Origin: Collinsella sp. AF08-23
Lineage (GTDB): Bacteria; Actinomycetota; Coriobacteriia; Coriobacteriales; Coriobacteriaceae
Assembly: GCF_003479805.1 (NCBI RefSeq)
Contig: NZ_QUHV01000007.1
Location: forward strand, 54,961 to 118,960
DNA length: 64,000 nt
Reading direction: 5' to 3'
Part shown: positions 26,121-36,000 of the stretch, in pieces
Layout of the letters: every line of letters starts with the position of its first letter
How positions within the stretch are numbered: position 1 is the stretch's first letter
Translations under genes and position numbers: made by a program
Notes under the pieces: model-generated
What the model was told of the DNA's origin: nothing
The model's input: the letters and a program-made list of their open reading frames with translations, nothing else
Databases searched by the model: none

Positions 26121-28304
26121 ATGGCAGACGTTTGCACCGTGTCGCGGGTCTCGGCCCGTCTTGCACGGACCTGTTCTGTGTCTGAGGACATCTCACGTTT
26201 GAAATATGTCTCGGGTGCGAGAGAGGAGGCCCTTCGCAGGCTCGGTATCGAGCGGGTGGGGGACCTCCTTCTACATATTCCGTTCAGGTATCTCGATTTC
26301 ACTCATGCATTGTCCATTGAGATGGCACCGATCGGTGAGGTCTCCACGATTGTGGGCACCGTGGATTCCGTCGCCAACCGCCCCACTTCCAAGCGCGGTA
26401 TGATCGTGACGGAGGTGTTCCTCGTCGATGCCTCGGGCGTCCTTAAGATCGCGTTTTTCAAACAACCTTGGATCGCGCGGGAGTTTGCGGTGGGGGATCG
26501 TGTGGCGGTTATCGGCAAAGTCGAGTTCGCCTATGGATTCAAGCAGATGACGTCGCCGCAGTACGAGCGGATTGAGGACGGGGGCGCGCAGGGTGCCATC
26601 CTCCCTGTGCATCGTGTTTGCGACGGCGTCTCTCAAGCCTGGATGCGCCGCTTGACATCGGTGGCCTTGGAGCGTGTCGGCGTCTTTTGCGATCCGGTTC
26701 CCGTTGGGTTGCGTGCGCGGCGTCGCCTGATGTCGCTCTCGCGCGCGGTGCGCTGCGCCCATTTTCCTCGCATCGTGCCGGAAGTCGACCTCGCTCGTCG
26801 CAGGTTTTCCTACGATGAGCTGCTCTATTTACAGTTGGCCCTGCGTCTGCGCAACGATACCAACCTTTTGGGCGTCCGCTCCATTCCGCATCTTGTGGGC
26901 GAGCATGTCGCGGCCGTGCGCGCAGCGCTTCCCTTTGAGCTTTCGAGTGAGCAAGACGTGGCGGTCAACGAGATCTTGGACGATATGGCGCGGGGCGATC
27001 GCGTGATGAATCGGCTCTTGCTCGGCGATGTGGGAACGGGCAAGACCGCCGTTGCGTGCTGTGCGCTCGGAGCCGTTGCCGACTCGGGCACCCAGGCGTG
27101 CGTCATGGCGCCCACGAGCGTCCTCGCTCGTCAATATGCCGTCAAGAGCGGACCTATCTTGGAGCGCGCTGGAATATCGTGGGGCCTCCTTACCGGCTCC
27201 ACGCCCGCCGATGAGAGATCGGTTTTGTTGGACCGTCTGCGTCAGGGGGAAATCACGGTTTTATTCGGCACGCATGCGGTGCTCGGGGACGACGTGACGT
27301 TCAAACGGCTCAGCCTTGTCGTCATAGACGAGCAGCATCGGTTCGGCGTGGGTCAACGCAATACGCTGAGGGCAAAGGGGCCTGGGGCAGATTTGCTGGT
27401 GATGACGGCAACTCCTATTCCCCGTACCCTCGCGCTCTCGGTGTACGGCGATTTGGACACGAGTGTCATCAGGCATCGTCCCGTCCCGGGGGCAGGCGTA
27501 TCCACGCAGGTGCTGGAGAGCTCCAGCCGCGATCTTGCGTACGGCGCGCTCCGCGACAGCCTTGCGCGGGGCAGGCAAGCGTATGTGATCTGCCCGATGG
27601 TGTCGCCGCAAGAGGGGGCTGATGAACTCGAGGACGTGCCCGGACTTGAGATCGATGAACACGGGCGCGCCCGTCAGGCAGTGACGCTGCATGATGTTGA
27701 GTCCGAATGCAAGAACATGCGAAGGCTGTTGCCAGATGTGCGTGTGGAGATGCTCCATGGCCATATGCCCGCTCGCCGCAAAGAGGAGGTCATCGATGCG
27801 TTCCGATCGGGCGATATCGATGTGCTCGTTGCCACGACCGTCGTTGAAGTGGGCGTTGATGTTCCGAACGCCACGATGATGATCGTCGAGAACGGGGAGC
27901 GGTTCGGCTTGGCGACGCTTCATCAGCTGCGCGGTCGCGTGGGCCGTGGCCCTATTCCCGGCAACTGCATGGTGCTCACGGAGGTCCGGTCAAAGCGCGG
28001 CGTCCGGTCGCCCGCGCTCGAACGACTCGAGGCGCTTGCTCGCACTTCTGACGGCTTCGAACTTGCCGAGATGGACTTGCGTCTTCGTCATGAGGGCGAG
28101 ATCCTCGGCCTGAGGCAGCACGGCGGGGTCTCACTTCGTTTTGTCGATTTAGACGCCGATGTCGATCTGGTCGAGTACGCTCATGATGACGCGGAGGAGC
28201 TCCTCCGGTATTCGCGAGATCTTACCGCTAAGGCGACGATGCCGTTGCGCCATGAGGTCATTGCGCGATACGGAGATGTTTTCAAGGAGGTCAGTGGAGG
28301 ATGA
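26121..28304 (+). CDS. recG: ATP-dependent DNA helicase RecG
   Basis: Remodels stalled replication forks and branch-migrates Holliday junctions. The N-terminal wedge/OB domain covers about 1-240 (DLLLHIPFRYLDF). Helicase motifs follow: LLLGDVGTGKT (Walker A), VVIDEQHRFGV (DEQH box), MTATPIPRTLALSVYGDLD, and the C-terminal LRGRVGRG. It has 727 residues, slightly longer than usual owing to about 18 extra N-terminal residues. The true start may be a GTG near 26175, because the ATG at 26121 has GGAG immediately adjacent to it, too close for a normal ribosome site. Its stop overlaps the rsmD start. Confidence 0.95.
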   Translation: MADVCTVSRVSARLARTCSVSEDISRLKYVSGAREEALRRLGIERVGDLLLHIPFRYLDFTHALSIEMAPIGEVSTIVGTVDSVANRPTSKRGMIVTEVFLVDASGVLKIAFFKQPWIAREFAVGDRVAVIGKVEFAYGFKQMTSPQYERIEDGGAQGAILPVHRVCDGVSQAWMRRLTSVALERVGVFCDPVPVGLRARRRLMSLSRAVRCAHFPRIVPEVDLARRRFSYDELLYLQLALRLRNDTNLLGVRSIPHLVGEHVAAVRAALPFELSSEQDVAVNEILDDMARGDRVMNRLLLGDVGTGKTAVACCALGAVADSGTQACVMAPTSVLARQYAVKSGPILERAGISWGLLTGSTPADERSVLLDRLRQGEITVLFGTHAVLGDDVTFKRLSLVVIDEQHRFGVGQRNTLRAKGPGADLLVMTATPIPRTLALSVYGDLDTSVIRHRPVPGAGVSTQVLESSSRDLAYGALRDSLARGRQAYVICPMVSPQEGADELEDVPGLEIDEHGRARQAVTLHDVESECKNMRRLLPDVRVEMLHGHMPARRKEEVIDAFRSGDIDVLVATTVVEVGVDVPNATMMIVENGERFGLATLHQLRGRVGRGPIPGNCMVLTEVRSKRGVRSPALERLEALARTSDGFELAEMDLRLRHEGEILGLRQHGGVSLRFVDLDADVDLVEYAHDDAEELLRYSRDLTAKATMPLRHEVIARYGDVFKEVSGG

Positions 28305-28873
28305 GAATCGTCGGAGGAGAGTGGCGCGGACGGCCCATCGAGTCGCCCCGTGGGCGTGACATCAGCCGCCCCACGACCGATCGCGTGCGCGAGGCTATCG
28401 CCTCAATGCTGGAAAGCGCCCTTGATGGGGGCGTCGAGGGCTCCCGCGTCCTCGATGCTTTTGCCGGGTCCGGAGCCCTGGGGCTGGAACTCCTCTCACG
28501 CGGGGCGTCTCAAGTGACGTTCTTCGACCTCGATCGGGGTGCATCGGCGCTCGTGCAGCGCAATCTCGCCAAGCTTGGATGCGAGCGTGAGCGGGCGCGC
28601 GTTGTCGCCGGCGACGTGATTACGGCAGCGCGACGTGGCCGTATGCCCGGGGCTCCCTTCGACGCGGTGCTCATCGACCCGCCCTATGCACTGGGCACGA
28701 GCCCAGCGGAGAACCTCGTGAGCGCGCTCGCCTCCCGTGGCTTGCTGGCACACGGGGCGATCGTGCTCTTTGAAAGGATCTCGTCCACTCCTGCGCTTGT
28801 CCTCGAGGGCTTCGACACTCTTCGGGAAAAGCGTTACGGCCAGACCTGTATCGACCTCTTGAGATACCAGTGA
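28301..28873 (+). CDS. rsmD: 16S rRNA (guanine-966 N2)-methyltransferase RsmD
   Basis: Methylates G966 of 16S rRNA. It begins MRIVGGEWRGRPIESP; the SAM site is VLDAFAGSGALGLELLSRGA and the catalytic motif LIDPPYALG (NPPY type) is present. It has 190 residues, normal. The ATG overlaps the recG stop by four bases (ATGA), so the two are translationally coupled. The rsmD-coaD order is very common. Confidence 0.95.
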   Translation: MRIVGGEWRGRPIESPRGRDISRPTTDRVREAIASMLESALDGGVEGSRVLDAFAGSGALGLELLSRGASQVTFFDLDRGASALVQRNLAKLGCERERARVVAGDVITAARRGRMPGAPFDAVLIDPPYALGTSPAENLVSALASRGLLAHGAIVLFERISSTPALVLEGFDTLREKRYGQTCIDLLRYQ

Positions 28874-28880
28874 GGAACCC

Positions 28881-29378
28881 ATGACCAACACAATCCATCA
28901 CGTGCTGGTGCCCGGCACCTTCGACCCCATAACGTACGGGCACATCGATGTCGTGCGGCGTGCCCTGAGGATCTGCCCCAAGGTGACGGTCGCCGTCGCC
29001 GAAAGCCTGGGCAAGAATGGGGTGGGGACCACCTTCACCCTTGCAGAACGCGTGGAGCTCGCGCGAACCGCCTTGCAGGGTCTCGAGGGCGTGGACGTCC
29101 TGCCGTTCACGGGCCTCCTGGTCGATTTCGCGGCTCAAGTGGGTGCCGGTGCCGTGGTCAAGGGCCTGCGTGCCATGACCGACTTCGAGTATGAGCTGCA
29201 GCAGGCGGATCTCAATTACCGTCTCGATTCCGACCTCGAGTCCATTTTCGTGATGAGCTCTCCTGAATACGGTTATCTTTCGAGTTCGGTCGTGCGCCAG
29301 ATCGCTTCGTTTGGCGGGGACGTATCGGAGTTCGTTCCTCCCTGCGTCGCCAGTGCGCTGAAAGGGCGTTTTTCATAA
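28881..29378 (+). CDS. coaD: Phosphopantetheine adenylyltransferase
   Basis: Fourth step of coenzyme A synthesis: 4'-phosphopantetheine plus ATP gives dephospho-CoA. The GTFDPITYGHIDVV motif (TxGH-type nucleotide site) and the C-terminal LSSSVVRQIASFGGDV segment are present. The 165-residue length is normal. It lies seven bases after rsmD. Confidence 0.96.
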   Translation: MTNTIHHVLVPGTFDPITYGHIDVVRRALRICPKVTVAVAESLGKNGVGTTFTLAERVELARTALQGLEGVDVLPFTGLLVDFAAQVGAGAVVKGLRAMTDFEYELQQADLNYRLDSDLESIFVMSSPEYGYLSSSVVRQIASFGGDVSEFVPPCVASALKGRFS

Positions 29379-29456
29379 ACTACCTGCCGCAATAGTTGAA
29401 ACGTGCATATGTGGTACCATAACGCGTTAGAGTGAAACAGCAGAAAGGAGCCCTTC

Positions 29457-29957
29457 ATGCCGGTCGAGAACCTCCCGGGTGAGCGCATCGAGAGCCTTGT
29501 CGATGAGCTCGAGGGCATCATCGAGGAAGCGCGTCCTCCGTTCGGCAAGGGCGCCCAGCAAAAGATTATCGAGACCGATGTCTTCTTCAACATCCTCGAT
29601 GAGATTCGCATGAGCTATCCCGAGGAGTGGCAGAAATCCCGTCGCATCCTTAAAGAGCGCGAGGAGTTGCTCGCCAGTGCCGCCGCTCAGGCTGATTCCA
29701 TCATCGCCGATGCGCAGCAGCAGGCGCTCACCATCGCCTCTGAGCAGGAGATTGTGCGTTTGGCCCAGCAGCAGGCGGACGACATTCGCGATCGTGCCAA
29801 CCAGTACGAGCGCGAGACCCGCTATGCTGCGGAAGATTACGCTGAGCAGGTGTTCACGCACCTTGAGGAGAATCTTAAGTCCCTCACCGGTACGGTCGCC
29901 CGTTGCCGCCAGCAGATAAACGACAGCGCTGCCCAGAACCAGAACCAGGGCTGGTAA
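29457..29957 (+). CDS. Coiled-coil protein, SepIVA/DivIVA-like
   Basis: A 166-residue, mostly helical protein. After an N-terminal segment (residues 5-65, FFNILDEIRMSYPEEW) comes a long charged and Gln/Ala-rich coiled coil (about 65-145). In mycobacteria the gene next to DUF177 and rnc encodes SepIVA, a septum-associated DivIVA-like protein, and the context here is the same: coaD, this gene, DUF177, rpmF, plsX, acpP, rnc, smc. I therefore infer a role in septum or envelope growth, from synteny and architecture only. The ATG at 29457 has AAAGGAG seven bases upstream. Confidence 0.65.
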   Translation: MPVENLPGERIESLVDELEGIIEEARPPFGKGAQQKIIETDVFFNILDEIRMSYPEEWQKSRRILKEREELLASAAAQADSIIADAQQQALTIASEQEIVRLAQQQADDIRDRANQYERETRYAAEDYAEQVFTHLEENLKSLTGTVARCRQQINDSAAQNQNQGW

Positions 29958-29958
29958 C

Positions 29959-30510
29959 ATGAGCTGCCTTGGTTCGGTTATGGTCGATTTGTCGGACAAG
30001 CTCGAGAATCCCGGTGAGTCCTATTCGTTTGCCGGTCATATCGACGCCGCTAGTTATTCGGTGGGAGACAAGGACCTTGCCTTGCCGCATGGCGCGTCGT
30101 TTGACGTTGTGTTCACGAACGCGGGCGACGGTATCCTGGTCACTGGCATGGTGCGAGCTGAGGTGACGGGCGCGTGCGATCGCTGTCTCGAGCCCGCATC
30201 CTTTGAGGTCGCCGGTGAGATCGAGGAATACTACCTGTTCGAGGAGCCCGAGGATCCCGAGGACTATGAGGACGGCTTTGAGCTTATCGGTCATGATCGA
30301 GTCGTCGATCTTGGCGATGCCATCTCTGATGCCGTGGTCATGGATACGCCGTTCGTCGTCTTGTGCCGCGAGGATTGCCGGGGGTTGTGCCCCACATGCG
30401 GTGCGAACCTGAACGAAGGCGACTGTGGATGTGCAGATGCTGCTCAAGAAGCCTGGGTTGCATCGGACGAGAATCCCTTCGCCGCGTTAAAGAATCTCAA
30501 GCTCGATTAG
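29959..30510 (+). CDS. DUF177 (YceD-like) protein
   Basis: A 183-residue protein of the DUF177/YceD family, linked to rRNA or ribosome assembly and nearly always beside rpmF, as here. It has an acidic middle (EEPEDPEDYEDG) and two cysteine groups, CDRC (about residues 74-77) and CREDCRGLCPTCG (about 135-147), which could bind zinc. It starts one base after the previous stop. The ATG at 29980 is an alternative start. The expected role is inferred from the family. Confidence 0.88.
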   Translation: MSCLGSVMVDLSDKLENPGESYSFAGHIDAASYSVGDKDLALPHGASFDVVFTNAGDGILVTGMVRAEVTGACDRCLEPASFEVAGEIEEYYLFEEPEDPEDYEDGFELIGHDRVVDLGDAISDAVVMDTPFVVLCREDCRGLCPTCGANLNEGDCGCADAAQEAWVASDENPFAALKNLKLD

Positions 30511-30533
30511 TCGCCTATTCGTTTTTTGATGTT

Positions 30534-30562
30534 TTGTGTAACTCGGTGAATTCTGTTATTAT
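30534..30562 (+). promoter_or_regulatory. rpmF promoter
   Basis: TTGTGT (30534-30539) and TATTAT (30557-30562) are 17 bases apart, with a TGT just before the -10 giving an extended -10 element. The start codon lies 50 bases downstream. Confidence 0.65.
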
Positions 30563-30612
30563 CGTTGCTTGCGCGTAATCGCCGCCAGTTATGAGTTGTA
30601 AGGAAGGTCAAC

Positions 30613-30792
30613 ATGCCAGTACCTAAGCAAAAAAAGGGTCGCGCTAAGACGCACTCTCGTCGTTCGACGAACATGAAGATCAACGCTGCTTCCCAGTCCA
30701 CCTGCCCTCGTTGCGGTGCTGTGAAGCTCCCGCATCATGTCTGCGGCAACTGCGGTTTCTATAAGGACCGCGAGGTCATCGTCGTCGAGTAA
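30613..30792 (+). CDS. rpmF: Ribosomal protein L32
   Basis: A 59-residue large-subunit protein starting MPVPKQKKGRAKTHSRRS, with two zinc-binding pairs (CPRC and CGNC). The N-terminal half is very basic, as in all L32. It has a clear AAGGAAGG site. Between DUF177 and plsX, the classic arrangement that ties ribosome and lipid synthesis genes together. Confidence 0.96.
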   Translation: MPVPKQKKGRAKTHSRRSTNMKINAASQSTCPRCGAVKLPHHVCGNCGFYKDREVIVVE

Positions 30793-30821
30793 ACTCGACT
30801 GGCGGTTACGTTGAGTTCATT

Positions 30822-30852
30822 ATGGCCGGCTCCTAGAGTCGGCCATTTCTCT
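30822..30852 (+). terminator. Terminator or attenuator between rpmF and plsX
   Basis: An 11 bp stem with one G-T pair (30822-30832 with 30836-30846), a three-base loop and a TTTCTCT tail. It should lower read-through from the strongly expressed rpmF into plsX. Confidence 0.75.
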
Positions 30853-30867
30853 ATCGGGGGGAACATC

Positions 30868-31884
30868 ATGGATAAGGTTCGCGTGTGTGTTGATGCCGTC
30901 GGAGGCGACGAGAAGCCCGAGGTTGTGCTTGCCGGCATCGAGGCCGCGCTTGAGGCCGATGCGGACCTCGAGGTGCTCGTTGCAGGTCCCGAGGAGGTTG
31001 TTACGGGGTTCTGCTCTGCGCATGATCGAGCGGAGGCTCTCGTCGCGCCGGAGGTCATCACCATGGAGGATGACCCCATACAGGCAGTCATGACTCGTCG
31101 TAGGTCCTCAATCGTTCTTGGTTGTCGTGCGGTGAAAAAGGGGCAGGCGGACGGCTTTTTCTCCGCAGGATCGACGGGTGCCGTCACTGCTGCCGGCACG
31201 GCATACGTCGCCCCTTTTAAGGTTGAGCTCGATGGTAGGCGCTCGGCGATTCGGCCCTGCCTTACCAACGCCTTGCCCAATCGAGCCGGCGGCCTTACCG
31301 TCTTGTGCGATATGGGGGCAAATCCTGATGTCGCGCCCATGGATGTCGTTCGTTTCGCTCAAATGGGCGCAGCGTATGCGTCTTGTGTGTTGGGTATCGA
31401 TAGGCCGCGCGTTGGTCTCCTTTCCAACGGTACCGAGGATCATAAAGGGAGCGCGTTCACGCAGTCGTGTTTTCCCCTTATGGCCGAGAACGTCGTAGGC
31501 TTCGCGGGCAACTGCGAGGGGACTGACCTCACGAGTGGGCATTTCGATGTCGTCGTTTGCGATGGCTTTGCCGGCAATGTCGCCCTTAAGTCCATTGAGG
31601 GCGCGGCTAAGTTCATGATGCAGGAGCTCAAGAGCGGCCTCATGTCCTCGGTTCGGGGGAAGGTCGCCGCGCTTCTCATGAAGCCTGTTTTGCGTGGCCT
31701 CAAACGCAAGCTGAGTGGTGATGCGAAGGGCGGTGCGGTGCTCTTGGGCCTTCGCGGTGTGGTGATGATCGGTCATGGCGCCACGAGCGTCGAGGCGGTT
31801 AAGAACGGCACGCTTGCCTGTGCCGCCGCGGCGCGCCAAGGGCTCGTCGATCGCGTGGCCGATTCCATGGGGGCGGTGGCCTAA
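30868..31884 (+). CDS. plsX: Phosphate acyltransferase PlsX
   Basis: Makes acyl-phosphate from acyl-ACP for phospholipid synthesis. It starts MDKVRVCVDAVGGDEKPEVVL and has the family segments SAGSTGA, GFAGNVALKS and the C-terminal GHGATS. It has 338 residues. The ATG at 30868 follows GGGGGG; a longer frame from 30811 runs back through the terminator. acpP follows after 178 bases, so both may use separate promoters (a TAAAAT box lies at 31998-32003). Confidence 0.94.
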   Translation: MDKVRVCVDAVGGDEKPEVVLAGIEAALEADADLEVLVAGPEEVVTGFCSAHDRAEALVAPEVITMEDDPIQAVMTRRRSSIVLGCRAVKKGQADGFFSAGSTGAVTAAGTAYVAPFKVELDGRRSAIRPCLTNALPNRAGGLTVLCDMGANPDVAPMDVVRFAQMGAAYASCVLGIDRPRVGLLSNGTEDHKGSAFTQSCFPLMAENVVGFAGNCEGTDLTSGHFDVVVCDGFAGNVALKSIEGAAKFMMQELKSGLMSSVRGKVAALLMKPVLRGLKRKLSGDAKGGAVLLGLRGVVMIGHGATSVEAVKNGTLACAAAARQGLVDRVADSMGAVA

Positions 31885-32062
31885 CAATATCCCTTCGCCG
31901 TGCTCCCATGGCACGCAAAGCAGATGATCACTGGATCAAGGCGCCTCCGCTGACGGCGAGGGCGCGGCTTTGCTGTGTGTGCCGCCTTCGCTTAGGGTAA
32001 AATCATTTCCATATGTGGATGGACGACACCCGTGTGTCGTCCGAAGAGAAAGGGGCAGTGCC

Positions 32063-32311
32063 ATGGCACTCGATCGCGCCGAGATCTTCGATAAAGTTTG
32101 CGATATCGCCGCCGACGTCCTCGGCGTCGAGGCCGGTGAGCTTTCCGAGGCCACCACGTTCGACGACCTCGATGCCAACTCCCTCGATCGTCTCCAGCTC
32201 GTGACCGCCATGGAAGACGAGTTCGACATTGAGATCGATGACGATAAGCTCATGGCCATCAACTCCGTCGCCGAGGCGATCGATGCCATCGAGCAGACCT
32301 TGGAGGCCTAG
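32063..32311 (+). CDS. acpP: Acyl carrier protein
   Basis: Carries growing acyl chains on a phosphopantetheine arm. The 82-residue protein is acidic and helical with the attachment serine Ser40 in DANSLDRLQ (standard DSL is here NSL, a single Asp to Asn change next to the serine). It starts at 32063 after AAAGGGG. rnc begins three bases after its stop, the usual acpP-rnc coupling. Confidence 0.93.
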   Translation: MALDRAEIFDKVCDIAADVLGVEAGELSEATTFDDLDANSLDRLQLVTAMEDEFDIEIDDDKLMAINSVAEAIDAIEQTLEA

Positions 32312-32314
32312 ATC

Positions 32315-33040
32315 TTGTCCATTCGCGAGAAGCTCGATCGCGCGCAGGAGATCTGCGGGCATCAATTCAACGACATCTCGCTGCTGCGCAGCGCGGTCAC
32401 GCATCCCTCAGCCGTTGAGGGGGAGCCCGTCTCGGCCTCGTATGAACGACTCGAGTTCCTAGGTGACTCCATTTTGGGCGCCGTTGTCGCCGTTTCCCTC
32501 TTTCAGACCTATACGGACTTTGACGAGGGCAAGCTCACGCGACTCAAGGTGTCCCTCGTCTCAGGCGCAACGCTTTCCGATGTGGGTCTTGAGCTCGGCA
32601 TCGACAAGGTGATCATCCTGGGAGCCTCTGAACAGGGGACTGGCGCCCGCGGTATGCATTCCGCGCTCGAGAACGTCTACGAGGCCTTGGTGGGGGCACT
32701 GTACCTCGATGGCGGTTGGAGTGTGGCGGAAACATTCATCATGCGTACGCTCAAACCACACCTGGCGACCGAGCGCGCTGAGCACCCCACCAATCCCAAG
32801 AGCTTTTTGCAGGAGTGCGTGCAGTCCGATCACATGGAGACGCCGTCTTATAAGGTTGTTGGAGAAGAGGGGCCCGCGCATGAGCCCACGTTCACCGCAA
32901 TCGCCTTGGTCGATGGTATCCGTCGTGGCCGCGGCACCGGTTCCTCGAAGAAAGAAGCGGAAGCTGCCGCAGCCCTCGATGCGCTTGATCGCATGGGATA
33001 CACCACAAATGGCGTTATCCTCAAGAAGAAGCTCGGATAG
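32315..33040 (+). CDS. rnc: Ribonuclease III
   Basis: Cuts double-stranded RNA, including rRNA precursors. The catalytic signature ERLEFLGDSIL is at residues 44-54. A second acidic group (NVYEALVGALYLDGG) follows, and a C-terminal dsRNA-binding domain ends the protein (GSSKKEAEAAAALDAL). It has 241 residues. The start is TTG at 32315, with GGAGG nine bases upstream inside the acpP end. smc starts nine bases after. Confidence 0.95.
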   Translation: MSIREKLDRAQEICGHQFNDISLLRSAVTHPSAVEGEPVSASYERLEFLGDSILGAVVAVSLFQTYTDFDEGKLTRLKVSLVSGATLSDVGLELGIDKVIILGASEQGTGARGMHSALENVYEALVGALYLDGGWSVAETFIMRTLKPHLATERAEHPTNPKSFLQECVQSDHMETPSYKVVGEEGPAHEPTFTAIALVDGIRRGRGTGSSKKEAEAAAALDALDRMGYTTNGVILKKKLG

Positions 33041-33049
33041 CGAGGCCCC

Positions 33050-36000
33050 GTGTACCTTAAGTCGCTCACCCTCAAGGGTTTCAAATCGTTTGCCGATCGC
33101 GCTCAGATGACCTTCGAACCTGGGCTCACGGTTATCGTTGGTCCCAATGGTTCGGGCAAATCGAACGTCTCTGATGCCATCTTGTGGGTTCTGGGCGAGC
33201 AGAGCGCCAAGCAGCTGCGCGGGCAGGCCATGGAGGACGTTATCTTCTCGGGCTCGTCTGCGCGTAAACCGGTGGGTGTTGCCGAGGTGACGCTCGTGCT
33301 CGATAATTCCGATCACGTGCTTCCCGTCGATTTCAACGAGGTCGCCATCACGCGGCGCATGTACCGCTCGGGTGAGAGCGAGTACCTCATCAATTCCAGT
33401 CCGTGTCGCCTGATGGACATTCAGGATATCTTGCATGACTCCGGCTTAGGCAAGGACACGCACTCCATCATCTCCCAGGGCAAGCTTGATGCGATTTTGC
33501 AGAGCCGCCCCGAGGAGCGGCGGAGCCTTATCGAAGAGGCCGCCGGTATTTCCAAGCACAAACGCCGCAAGGAACGCGCCCTGCGCAAGATCAAGAGCAT
33601 GGATGAACATCTCACGCGTGCGCGCGACATAAACCGTGAGATCTCCCGTCAACTCAAGCCGCTCGAGCGGCAGGTTGATCGCGCTCGAAAATACAAGGAC
33701 CTCTCGAGCAGGGCGACCGAGCTCACACAGGTCCTTGCCGTCGACGAGCTTCGTCAGCTCCAGGCCCAATGGGCGGATCTCGAGTCGTCCTCGCGCGAGA
33801 GCGCTGCGGCCCTCGAGCTCGCCCGCTACCGCCTAGGCGAAAAGGAGCGCGAGCTCGAGAAGCTCCAGGTCATGCTCGAGGAAAAAGGGCTGTTCGTTGG
33901 TGACCTTGGTGAACAGCGCCGTCATATGCAGGATATCGTCGGGCGAATCGGTTCTGATATGCGTTTGCTCGAGGAGAAGGGGCGTAATATGGTCGCGCGC
34001 CTCTCCGAGATGCGTGGCACCCTTTCCGGCTCCGAACACCAACGGCGACGAACGGTGGAGGAGCTTTCCGACATCAACCGGCAACTTGATGAGGAGCGTG
34101 CGACGGCCACCGTGGCTGCAGAGGACGTTGCCGCCCTTGAGCCTGCCGCCGATGAGCTCCACGCGCGACGAATCGAGCTTGGTGAGGTTATCACCGCGCT
34201 CACGCGGGAGCAGCGTGAGGTCCAGCGAACGTCTGATGGTGCCGCCCTCGAACTCGTCAAGGTTAAGGAGACGCTTTCCAACGCCGAGCTCGAGGATGAT
34301 ATGTATGCCCGTCGCCTTGAACAGGTCGATGACGAGGCCGATGAGCTGCGTGCTTCTCTGGCCCATCGCCGCGATCGTGCCGACGAGCTCGTCGCGGAGC
34401 TGGATGACGCCCGCACGGCACGACAGGAGGCTAAAGACGCCCTTGACGCGGCAATCGCCGCTCTCGCGGATTTGCGGGAAAAAGAGGCTCAGACGCGTGA
34501 GAAGCTCGCCGACGTCCGTTCTGAGCTTTCGGGACTCAGGAAGGTCGATGCGAGCCTGAGTGACTCCTCGCCCCTTGCCGCTCGTGTGGTGAGCAACCAC
34601 CCCGAGTCCATTGCGGGGCGTTTGGGTGATGTCATCGAAGCCCCCGTCGAGCTTGAGCCCCTCGTCGAGCAGTTGCTTGCGGGGGACATCGATGCGCTCG
34701 TCTGCATGGACGGCGATGCGCTTGCCCGTGCTGCGTCGTTCGCCCTTGGCCAGAAGGATGCATCTGGTGAGGCTCTTCTGCTTGCGCGAGATGTTACTGC
34801 TTCGGACCGGCACCAGGGTGCCGCAGGTTATCGCTTGGTCGAGCGCCTTCAGGTGCGCGAGGGCTACGCTCCCGCCGTCGCCGCTTTGCTCGGTCACGTC
34901 TATGTGGTCGATTCCCTTGACGATGCGCTGTCGGCTCCCATCGTTTCCGGCGTGCTTTACGTGACGCCCGACGGCGCTCGCGTGCGTGATGGGGGTGTGG
35001 TTCGCTTGGGCGCCACGAGCGGGGGTGCCGCCGGCTCACTTGAGCGCAAGCGCCGCATTCGCGAACTCGAGGGATTCGAGCCTGATTTGCTTGCCGTCTT
35101 CGACCATGCCGTTGAGCGCGTTGGTGAGGCCACCGAGGCTATTGAGGAGGCCCGCACGGTCGAGGGTAACGCCGCGGGAACGATTTCGCGCCTCGAAGGA
35201 GAGCATGCCTCGCTCTTGTCTGAGATCGGGCGTATGGAACATTCTCTTTCGGTCAAGCTCGGCGAGCGTGCTAATCTCGCCAAGCGCCGCGAGGAGGCGG
35301 CGGTCGCCGTGCGCGATGCGCAACCGCGGGTCGACGAGCTCACGACGGTTCGCGATGATTCGCTTGCGCGCCTGGATGAGCTTTCGCGGCAGATCGACGA
35401 GGCACAAGACGACCTCGAGCGCGTACGCCGAGATGACGCCGAGGCCGGTTCGAAGCTCGCAGACGCCAAGGTGCGTTTGGCCCGCGCAAACGAGCGCGTG
35501 AAGAGCCTCTCGGCACGTGCTCCCGAACTCGAGCGTAGACTTGAGGGTATAGACCGTCGTATTCGCGGCACCGAGCAGTCTGCCCGCTCCCTTGAGGTTC
35601 TCCGTTTGCGCGTCGATCCCCTGCATGACCGGTATCAAGCGCTTTCAGAGCGTGCCATGGACTGGGCGGCGCGCCTGCGAGACCGTGCATCGCTGGAGGA
35701 GGCCGATTCGGCGTCGCTCAAGCGCACGATCGAAGATGCCAAGTGCGAGGTCTCGCGCGCGAAGGTCGAAGTCGATTTGGCCACCGCCGCGGTGAATGAG
35801 GCGAAGGTGTCTCGTGGCAAGCTCGAGGTGCAAGTCGAGGCGGCCGTACGTGCCATCACCGCCGATGGCACCACGGTCTTGGAGGAGGCGTTGCAGCTCC
35901 CCGCGCCCGATGACCGTGCCGCCGCCGAGCGCGAGCTCAACGACCTTGTTCGCCAGATCAACAACCTCGGTCCGGTCAATCAGGTCGCGATGGAGGAGTA

